Position numbers and translations under genes: made by a program. Of a stretch of 64,000 bases of DNA, positions 43,839 through 52,003 are shown one piece after another. Source of the DNA: Pyropia yezoensis (taxonomy: Eukaryota; Rhodophyta; Bangiophyceae; Bangiales; Bangiaceae); NCBI GenBank assembly GCA_009829735.1, contig CM020620.1, forward strand, positions 16,155,186 to 16,219,185, written 5' to 3'. Positions within the stretch are counted from its first letter, which is position 1; every line of letters starts with the position of its first letter. Below the pieces are notes generated by a model. It made no database searches. It had not been told where the DNA came from and was given only the letters and a program-made list of their open reading frames with translations.

Positions 43839-44307
43839 TGTAGCAGTATTGACCCCCGGGTAGGGGGGCAACACGTGCCATGCAAGGGGCGGCAGGCCAC
43901 TTGCCTGATCCGTTCCTCCCCCTGCATTTGGGTCCATATTCCCTAAGTTTGGGATAGTTAGCTTAGTAGTAAATCCAACTTGGATTTGAGGGTTTTCTGC
44001 ATTTATCGTCTTGAATTTTTGTGTGGCCCGGTGGGCAGGTGCTGGGGTGGGAGATTCTGAGTGGCGAGATTCTGAGGGGACCCGGGGGGGATTAGGGGAG
44101 GGACAGCGGGGCTTGGCCCTGCGTCCCCGTCCCGACCAAGAAACTGTTGGACCACACACCATCCTCTTGTTTGTCAGTGGGGGGTTTGCCCCACAACAGG
44201 GACAGAGTGTGTGCGACTTGCACTTCTTCCGGTTCCCCCAACACGGGAGGCAGCCCTTGTACACCGCCCCAACTTGGGTGCCGTGTGTGTAAGCGGTTTT
44301 TGCCACA
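43839..44307 (+). repeat. 3' LTR of gypsy element
   Basis: 469 bp, start TGTAGCA (one change from TGTGGCA), end TGCCACA, followed by the duplication CGAAG. Differences from the 5' LTR are few. Confidence 0.95.
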
Positions 44308-44312
44308 CGAAG

Positions 44313-46918
44313 CAGCGCTGCACCTGCACAAAGAGGCGCGACTGGCCGTCGCCCATGCAATTGCATCCGGGCATCGACCCACCGCAACCCAGGACGTGCC
44401 GGGCAACCTTTTTTACGGGTCTGGGGCGGTACGCTCGCCCCAGTCGTGGCACCGCTGCTGGCCGCGCCAAGCGAACGAGTGGCTTTCCCCGTCCGGCTGG
44501 CGTAGACCCGCTGGCCATCATGGGGTGTTTTAACTATGACGACGGCGGGCACACCATGAAGGACTGCCCCCGCCCTATCGACGCCGCCAAAGCCGCCCAG
44601 CGCCGGCTCGAATACTACGCCAGGAATGACGCCGGAAAGGCCTCGGCCGCTGCTGTGTAGTTCCAACTGTGCGCCGAGGTGGACGCCATGCTGATTGGTG
44701 AGCGCACAAGTGCGTCTGAGGACAACGCAGGTGGGGCCGAGGCGGGTGCTGGGGACGACCGCCAGCTCTTTGACGCGCTGTTGGCGTCACGGAGCGGTGG
44801 CCGGACGACCGACGCGGAGGATGGCGACTCTAAGACGGATTTTGCAATGAAGAATTGACTCGTCGCCTATCCTCCATTTGCAGACGCCGCCGGGGCCGGT
44901 CGCCCCGCGACCATGTCGAGGCCAAAGTGTCTGAGTGCCCGGTCGCTGCCGCTGCTGATACGAACGTGTTTCTGGGCGCCTGTTTGGACACGGGGGCGGA
45001 GCGGACGGTGATTGGTCGCCAGCAGGCCGATGCCTACACGCGTTTTACTGGCACCGAGCTGCATCTGGCGGAGCCAAAGAACGCCGCCTTTCGCTTTTGT
45101 GGATCGGACTACCCTAGCCTCTGTGTGCTGCCTATCCGCGTGCCGTTGGCCGACGAACTGTTCCTGCCTATGGACGTCGACGTGGTGGACGTCAATGTAC
45201 CATTCTTGTGGGGCCTCGACGCTCTGGACGCGAACAAGATGTACGTCAACAACGTATCCAGAAAGCTGGTATGTGTCGCGTACCAGGTTTCGATCCCAGT
45301 TCCGCGCAAATACGGGCATGTCTTCCTCGAGTGGGGTCGGGACACGCTGCACTCCATGGTGGAGGCGGAGCGGCTACACCGCCACTTTTGCCACCCACCA
45401 CCTGAGTTTTTTTTTGCTGTGTTGCGGCAAGCAAACGACCCCCACGCCAACAAGGAGACCTTGAGCCGACTGGCGGAGGTGACCGCCACGTGTGACACGT
45501 GTCACCGACTCGCGAAAGAGCCGACCCATTTCCGCGTGTCGCTGCTATCGGAGGACATCGTGTTCAACAGGACCGTTCTAGTCGACCTCATGTGGCTTGA
45601 GAGTGAGCCGGTCCTCCATGTGGTGGACAAAGACACGGGATTTAACGCGGCTGCATTTATGCGCAACGGGGAGACCGCGGACGCTGCCTGGACCGTGTAC
45701 CAGCGCGTCTGGGTCTACCCCTACGCTGGACACCCGGACGTGACGCACACGGACCAGGGGCCGCAGCTTACCTCCGCCAAGCAGCGAGCTCTGCTGCAAG
45801 CGGTGGGCACGAAGCATATTGAGTCGGGCATTGAATCGCACATCGCTCTTGGATCTGGTGAGCGCTATCACGCCTACTTGCGGCAGATATATCGCCGCGT
45901 GCGGGCGGACCACCCAACTCTCGCCGCGGAGCACGCGCTCTCCCTGGCCGTATCTGCGATGAACAACACCGCTGGACCTGCTGGGCTCGTGCCGACCCTG
46001 CTTGTGTTTGGCATCGTGCCACGCACGCCGGTTAGCCCTGTTGACCTGCCGGAGCAGAAAGTGCTACTAGAGGCGATGAGGACGGCACGGGGCGAGATGC
46101 GGCGGACCATTGCGCGTGCCCGATTGCGGAGAGCCCTGCGCATGCGAGTGCCGCGAGCCACCGACGTCGACATTGCTGTCGGCATGGCCGTGCTATTGTT
46201 CCGCGAGAATCCGGTCAACTGCTGGGTGGGGCCCTACACGGTCGTCAAGGCGGATGGCAAACCCGTCTGGCTCGACGTGGACGGCACCGCCAAGCTGTTC
46301 TCCATCAATAAGGTGAAGCAGTACCGTCACAGCGCAACTCTACGTCAGTTTGACGCCAGGCCCCGGTAGTGGGACAACTTTGAGTTTCTTAGAGTCACCA
46401 TTGCTTCAACCCGCGGCGTTGATTGGTCGGATAAGTTGAACAAGGCGACCTATGCTGCAGCCCTGAGCCCCCTGAAGATGTCGGCGACGTACGATGAGTT
46501 TGCGTCTGTGCGCGCCGCTGTCGCATGGCTCTCGTACAACCGGCCGGACCTGTGTTGCGCGATCAACCGCGCAGCTCAAGCTACCCCCAAGTCGTACTGT
46601 GAGCGACCCATTCGACAACGCAACAAGGCAATCAAGCAAGCTAAGAACACCAGTGATTGGGCGCTGATTTACCGGCCCCTCCGACGTGGATCACTGCACC
46701 TCAAGGTGTACGCGGATGCGTCCTTTGCGTCCAACGATGACGAGTCGTCCCAGCTGAGCTACCTGATCTTGCTGTGCCACGAGCGCGGGGCCTATCACGT
46801 GCTGTCCTACTCGAGCAGGAAGTCACGCCGAGCGGTGCGCTCCATCATGGCGGGCGAGGTGTACGCGTTTTCCAACGCGTTTGACGAGGCGTTGTCATCA
46901 AGCATGACTAGGAGCGAA
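44313..46918 (+). pseudogene. copia copy 2: knuckle, protease, integrase, connection/RNase H
   Basis: After the gypsy insertion gag resumes. Near 44520 the frame reads CFNYDDGGHTMKDCP, a CCHC knuckle whose second Cys is Tyr. TAG 44658 and TGA 44856 follow in that frame. From about 44880 a new frame runs unbroken to TAG 46367: protease LGACLDTGAERTVIG; pre-integrase AERLHRHFCHPP; integrase with CDTCHRLAKEP, acids in TVLVDLMWLE, HTDQGPQLT and GSGERYHAYLRQI, and a C-terminal VGMAVLLFRENPVNCWVGPY. The same frame resumes WDNFEFLRVTIASTRG, i.e. the thumb/connection, then RNase H (LHLKVYADASFASNDDESSQ, SIMAGEVYAFSNAFDEAL). The RT fingers and palm are absent, so an internal deletion joined IN to the connection at about 46370. 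Confidence 0.88.
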
Positions 46919-47370
46919 TTGCAGTATCCCGAATTTTGTCTCATGGCGACAATAACAACAACGGACCCACAACAGGCCAATGGAAGTCCTCAGATGGCGC
47001 GCCACTGGCCAATGAGTGCTCCACGTTAGTGGGGAAACAGTGCGATCTGAGGCTTTTTCGAGATTTCTGCCCACATCGAAGAGGGAACAGGCATCCGAGG
47101 AACCAGCTGCGACCTCTCCCAGTGCTCTTGAGTGGGTTGGGCCGAGATGGACGGAAATCCGCCGAGATCATGAGAGAAAACAACAGCGATCTGACCAACC
47201 AGCGTTCGGTACCAGATCCGCCGCGACTGCAGCCAATCATCGCCTGATCAAGAGGAAAGCCCGACAGAAAGCTATTGGTCCGCTGAGAGCTCCCAGCACG
47301 CGGTTGGCTCATATCCTTGTTGTCACGCTGTTGCTCTTGTCTCCATGAGGCAAAATTCGGGGCACTGCAA
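46919..47370 (+). mobile_element. TA-flanked MITE, family B copy 3, inside RNase H
   Basis: 452 bp with inverted ends TTGCAGTATCCCGAATTTTG and CAAAATTCGGGGCACTGCAA. The right flank is TA and the left flank AA. If the left flank is read as TA, excision restores the RNase H frame (SMTRSDIYQQHIPLIM). The best-preserved interior matches 12811-13262. Confidence 0.88.
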
Positions 47371-47602
47371 TATCTACCAGCAGCACATCCCGCTCATCAT
47401 GCTGACCGACTCCAAGCAGCTGTTTGACGTCATCACGCGGGCGTCGCACCCAACGGAAAAACGACGTCTGATTGACGTAGCGGCGGCTCAAGAGGCCTAC
47501 AACAACCAGGAGATCTCTAGCGTCGGCCTGATCAAGCCCGAGCACAACGCCCCTGACGGGCTGACGAAACCACACGACTGCGCTGCGCCGAGCGCTTCCT
47601 GA
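47371..47602 (+). pseudogene. copia copy 2 RNase H, 3' part
   Basis: Continues the RNase H frame after the MITE: YQQHIPLIMLTDSKQLFDVI, then RLIDVAAAQEAYNNQEISSV and PDGLTKPHDCAA, ending at TGA 47600-47602. The motif TDSKQL carries the acidic active-site region typical of copia RNase H. Confidence 0.85.
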
Positions 47603-47688
47603 CCACTGGGGAGGAGCACAACCCCGTGCAGCAATGGATCATCCCTAATGCCGCGGCTCCCAAGACCTCTGAAAGGGAAAGGGGGGAG

Positions 47689-48205
47689 TGTGGCTAATTC
47701 CACGGCGACTGCAGCGTGCTGGCGGCCGCGATTATGGGGTGTCACATGCGGACCAATGAGGCAGTGACATTGCGCGACGTCCGTGATTGCGTGTCACACG
47801 GGTGGCTGATTGGCGTTCTCGAGGCGTGCTGGCCGTGCCCTGCTGGGCTGTCGGGGACGTGTGTGGAGGGTGTCGCTCGAGTGTATCCGGGACTCGTTGC
47901 GTGCGCGAACCTGCGTTTTTAGTGCGTGCACGAGGGGAGGGGGGTTGGCCCGGGCCGTGCGTGCACGGGTGCCCGTGTGGGCGCGCGTGCGTGCCCCTGG
48001 CGTGGGGCGCCTGTGCCACTTCTACATGAGCGTGGGCACGGCGCTCGAGGGGGGTGATTGCGCGGAAGAAAGAAGGAAGAAGAAGAAGAAGGACTCTAGG
48101 ATTTCTGTGTCTGGGGTGCGCACGGACGTCGGCCGCCCCTGCTGCACGGATCCACGGCCGGTTGTAGGCCGTGAGTCTGACACTACTTCTGCCTGTATTG
48201 TCACA
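47689..48205 (+). repeat. 3' LTR of copia copy 2
   Basis: Starts TGTGGCTAATTCC right after the polypurine tract, ends TATTGTCACA, and is followed by the duplication TAAAC. 517 bp. Confidence 0.92.
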
Positions 48206-48218
48206 TAAACCACAGATA

Positions 48219-48668
48219 TTGCAGTTTTCCCAATTTTGTCCCACGTGGACAAGAGCAAGAGCAAACTGTGTTTGACCAATTATACGACTCAGATGCTGCC
48301 TCTCTGACCAATGACTGCTCTGCAAGAGGGTCCGTTGTTGTACGAACAGTGTGATCGAGGATTCTCTCGGGATTTCTGACCACTTCGAGGGCAGAACAAG
48401 CACCGGCTGAGCGCTTCGCACTGTTCTTGACAGAGATGACCTGAGATAAAGGGCCAACCGGCGAGATCCGATGAAAAAACAAGAGTGTTTCTACCAACCA
48501 GCGTTCGTTGCGAGAGCAGTTGTGGCCATAGCCAATCATCATATTCTTCCGACAGACGTGTTGCAGCACGCCATTGGTAAGCCCTCTGCTGTCAGCCTGC
48601 GATTGGCCCTTGCCCTGTACACTTGCTCTTGCTCTTGTCCACATGGGACAAAATTCGGAAAACTGCAA
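48219..48668 (+). mobile_element. TA-flanked MITE, family B copy 4
   Basis: 450 bp with about 40-bp inverted ends (TTGCAGTTTTCCCAATTTTG and matching CAAAATTCGGAAAACTGCAA) and TA on both sides. It sits 13 bp after the 3' LTR of copia copy 2. Its ends are the best-preserved of the four, so it is probably the youngest. Confidence 0.9.
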
Positions 48669-49042
48669 TAGTTCAGGAAATCGCCCTCATTCGGGTTTGC
48701 GGGTTGTGTACTCGATTGTGGACCCCCTTGCACGGTACAGCGCTGGGCTTGCACGGCCCAAGCCCAGATGGGGTCCGACTGCCCCCCGAAAAGAGCAAGC
48801 CCAGGCACGTGGCCGCTCGATCATGTCATTTTTGTGCTCGACCAGTGCACAAATTTGCATCGAAAACCATGACAGATGCCAGAATCGGCATTGTTTCTTG
48901 ACAGGGGGTGGCTGCGCTGCGCTGTGGATGTGGTCCGCCTTGCCCGTCCGCTCCTGCTCCGTCCCCTTCCCCTGCTCTCCGGGCATCATGCCGTCCTCCC
49001 CCTCCGCCCCGCTCTGACCCCTTCCCCTTCTCTCCGTGCATC

Positions 49043-50026
49043 ATGCCTTCCTCCCCCTCCGAGCTCCACATAACGGTCCTTCACCCACCCCCCACTGCCC
49101 CTACCATGCACATACTCCCTCTCCCCCCCCCTCCGCTGACGCCCGCGGCGGTCAGCCCCGCCCTCCTCCGCGCGCTCCCCCCCCACCTAGTGCCACCCGC
49201 CGGCGCAGCCGCGCTCGTCTTCTACGCCGCCGGCGCGGCCGTACTGCCAGGCTCCTCCTTCCCCCGCGCCGTTGCCGCCGGTGTTGGCTCCCCCGCCGGC
49301 CCGCCGGTGGTCGTGACCGTGACGCCGCCGCCGCCACCGCCGCCGCCCGGCGTTGCCGCGCTCGTCTCTATGGGCTTTGAACGGTCCGCCGCGGCGGCGG
49401 CGCTTGCCGCCGTGTCGGCGGTGGGGGGTGGCGAAGCAGAGGCGGTCGAGGCGCTGCTAGGGGGGGGGGTGCCCTGGGGAGGGGGCCCCTCTGGGGGGGA
49501 GGGGGGCGCCCCCGCCGCCCATGGCGGTGAAGCAGGGGGGGTGGGAAACGCCTGGGCAGGCCTCCGTGCCGCGGCGGTCGCGCCGCTGCCGCTGCCGCGG
49601 CTGCTGCGGGGGGGGTGGGCGCCGCGGCTGGTGGCTGACCCGGGTGGGGGAGTCGCTGCGCTTCGGGCCGCGTGGGAGTCGGCAGAGCCGGCTGGGGGGG
49701 GGGCGGCAGCGGCAGCGGCCGTGGCGCCGGTGGGGGGCGTGTATGACGTAGATGCGGGGGTGGCGGTCGCGCCTTTGGCGGCGGCGGCGGCTGGAGGCGG
49801 ACGCGAGGAGGAGGAGGAGGGGGACGCGGCGGGTGGCGGCGGCGGCGTAGACGACCCCGACGTCCTGTCCGTGGCGGTGACGCCCGCGGAGGATGCGGCG
49901 ATTGGGCGGCTGGCGGACCTGGTCGGCGGCGGCGGGGGCGGGCGGGAGCGCGCGATCGAGGCGTGGCTGGTGTGTGGGCGGAACGAGGACCTCGCCGCCA
50001 ACTTCTTGCTCGACGGCGGCGCGTAA
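49043..50026 (+). CDS. RAD23-like ubiquitin shuttle protein
   Basis: ATG 49043 (MPSSPSELHITVL) to TAA 50024-50026, 327 residues. The C-terminal UBA reads VTPAEDAAIGRLADLV, then AIEAWLVCGRNEDLAANFLL, the distinctive RAD23 UBA2 signature. A central UBA has GVAALVSMGFERSAAAAALA. Between them NAWAGLRAAAVAPLP and GGVAALRAAWESAE resemble the XPC-binding helical region. The N-terminal 90 residues, where RAD23 has a ubiquitin-like domain, are Pro/Ala-rich with only a faint match (LVFYAAGAAVLPGSSF). RAD23 carries ubiquitylated proteins to the proteasome and stabilises XPC in nucleotide-excision repair. UBA2 lacks the usual LGF loop (LVGGGGGG). No intron is needed. Confidence 0.8.
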   Translation: MPSSPSELHITVLHPPPTAPTMHILPLPPPPLTPAAVSPALLRALPPHLVPPAGAAALVFYAAGAAVLPGSSFPRAVAAGVGSPAGPPVVVTVTPPPPPPPPGVAALVSMGFERSAAAAALAAVSAVGGGEAEAVEALLGGGVPWGGGPSGGEGGAPAAHGGEAGGVGNAWAGLRAAAVAPLPLPRLLRGGWAPRLVADPGGGVAALRAAWESAEPAGGGAAAAAAVAPVGGVYDVDAGVAVAPLAAAAAGGGREEEEEGDAAGGGGGVDDPDVLSVAVTPAEDAAIGRLADLVGGGGGGRERAIEAWLVCGRNEDLAANFLLDGGA

Positions 50027-52003
50027 GGCCAGCGGAGGGGGGGGGGGCGGAGGGGTGCGAGAGGGGGGGGCATGCGCTTTCGACGGGTTTTTCTTTTTGC
50101 CCGGCGCAGTGCACCTCCCGGTTTTAGCCTTGGGGGCGCCAGGGACGTCTGCTGCTCTCCGCCGCGGGGGGCGGGGTGGGGCGTTGAACGTGGTGGGGCC
50201 CACCCAATCGAGTGGAGGGCGGCCCCCTGGTAGCGGTCGGTGGCTCCTGGCGCGGGCGCCAGTGGGGCCACGCGACGGGGACGGCAGCTACCGTGACAAT
50301 GGTGGGGGCCCAGCCGCTGCGCTTGGGCGGCCGCAGCGGCCGCGCGGGTCGGGGGCGACAGCTCTAGCGCCCGCGCGTCAGCGGTGGCAACGGTGGCGGC
50401 GCGGCAGCGGCGGCAGTGGCGGCGGTGGCGGCAGTGGCGGCTGCAGCGGTAGCGGCGGTTCCCCCCCCAGCAGCACCAGTGACCAGGACCGACGCGATTG
50501 GCGGTGCAAGGGTGGGCACGTGTCGTGCGCTGCGGCCGCCACCTCGCTCGCCGCGGGGCGGCGAGCGTGACGGGACTGCCAGGTTCCGCTGCCTCGCGCG
50601 CTGGTGTCCGCGCCCAGCGACGGGTGGCCGTACGTATGTATGTTCAGTACAGTACAGTACTTTTGTTTGTATGTACTGTATGTACAGTACAAGCTCTGTA
50701 CAGGTCACCCAGCACCTCTGGTCGCCCTCCTCTCCCATGACGACTGTTTTCCAGGGTTGGTGCCATTTTGGGGTGCTGTCAGCTGGCCACGTTTTCGATC
50801 TGTGCCGTTGGGGGGGGGAGTGTGCAGCTTCAAGTTGGAGGGGGGAGGGTGGACCAACGTGAATCACCGACTGCTGGGCGGGAGGCTGGCGCGGCGGCTG
50901 CTGCCTGCCAGGTCACCCCCGCAGCGTGCGCCGCTGGGCCCCCCACGGCCTCCACCTTCTCTCCTCCACCCCCTCTTCTGCTAAAGAGGGTGGCGACAGC
51001 CCCACCCCCCCTGTTTGCGCCCCCCTCCACGCGCCTACCCCCCACACCCCCCCCACTGACCCCGCCGGTGTTCGCCCGTATGGTTGATTTTGGCCGACAG
51101 GCAGCTGGCTGATTCGGTGCATGGCTGGCCCCCCCCCCCCCCCCCCCGCCCAACCGACACAACCGACGGGGAGAGGGCAAGCGCGGGCCACCGAGCGCGC
51201 CAACCAGACGCTCCTGGCGTGGCGGGGGGTCGCCCCCCGCTGTGCACCCCACGCGTGGTGGGGGGGCCCGGGGGGGGGGGGGGGGGGGACCCGCGACAGC
51301 GGGCCCCTTTTGGTTGTACATATTTTTTTTCTCGGTTCCCGCCCCACGGCGCGACGTGCCGCCGCCCGCCTCGCGCCACGCCGTACATCCTGTAGATACA
51401 TACGCGTACGCCGTGCGCCCGCGCCGCCGGCCCGTGGTCGTAGCGCTGCCGCCCCCCCGCCGCGGAGTGTCGGGGTGCCGCCCCGCGCCACCGCCGCCTG
51501 CCGCCACCGCCGCCGCCGCCCGCCACCGCCACCGCCAGCTGGCAGACCGCCCCCCGCACCCCGCCACAGCGTGGTGCCGGCCGCCTGCCTCCACAGCGCG
51601 CCCGCCGACCGTGCGGCGTGTGCCGCCACGACAGTGGCGCGCCCCCGCCCCGCTTCCCCCCCATCCCCGCTCCTCCCCCCCCTCCTCCCCGCTACTCGCC
51701 TCCACCCCCGGGCCGGCCCCGCGGCCGATGCCGCGTACCTGTCTCGCCTACACCCACGCCCTTCTTCCCAGACCGGTGGTCCTCCTCCCGCTCGGCGCGG
51801 GGGCCCCATCTGTGCCGGCGCCCCCCGCCCCCATTCCCAACGCCGGCTCCGGCCGAGACCTACCCCCCCACCTCAACATCTACCCCCCCACCCCTACCCC
51901 CGCCGCCGTCCAACTTCCTTGCTTGTCCTTGTAGCTGCCGCCGCGACTGCCGTGGTCTCCACCCCGTTGCACCCCTCCCCCCGCCGCCCCTCGGCCCGTT
52001 GCC
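50027..52003. other. Intergenic with homopolymers and GTAC-rich palindromes
   Basis: No supported gene; long minus-strand ORFs (50830-51809) are Gly/Arg low complexity. 50630-50705 is a run of GTAC/TGTA words with a hairpin GTACTGT-ATGT-ACAGTAC. 51126-51147 is mostly C, and 51260-51290 holds G runs reaching about 20. TATTTTTTTT occurs at 51319-51328. Confidence 0.4.

Larger units (their letters stand above)
34931..44307 (+). mobile_element. Ty3/gypsy chromovirus with antisense ORF, inserted in copia copy 2
   Basis: 9.4-kb element with two 469-bp LTRs (TGTGGCA...TGCCACA) and a perfect duplication CGAAG (34926-34930 and 44308-44312). Order: LTR, PBS-like site, gag, slippery site, pol (PR-RT-RH-IN-chromodomain), antisense ORF, PPT, LTR. 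The order RT-RH-IN and the C-terminal chromodomain place it with chromoviruses. Sense lesions are TGA 35966, a shift at a C8 run near 36545, TAG 36855, a shift near 37165 and TGA 39511. Coding regions and LTRs hold many perfect hairpins, most with a CAA(G/C)TTG centre (see findings). A solo LTR of the same family is at 799-1267. Confidence 0.96.
32943..48205 (+). mobile_element. copia-like LTR retrotransposon, copy 2, host of nested insertions
   Basis: The element is bounded by LTRs 32943-33494 and 47689-48205 and flanked by the perfect duplication TAAAC (32938-32942 and 48206-48210). Its own sequence is 32943-34930, 44313-46918 and 47371-48205; the rest is a gypsy element and a MITE. A strong polypurine tract GAAAGGGAAAGGGGGGAG (47671-47688) precedes the 3' LTR. 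I could not match the PBS after the 5' LTR to a tRNA. Domains: gag, CCHC-like knuckle, protease, integrase, connection/RNase H; the RT core is missing. It is non-autonomous and older than the gypsy element it contains. Confidence 0.93.

Noticed and set aside
43313-43927. 204-codon minus-strand ORF across the gypsy 3' LTR border
   Set aside because: Runs from LTR into the internal region in a different frame from the 647-codon ORF, with no ATG-supported or protein-like content.
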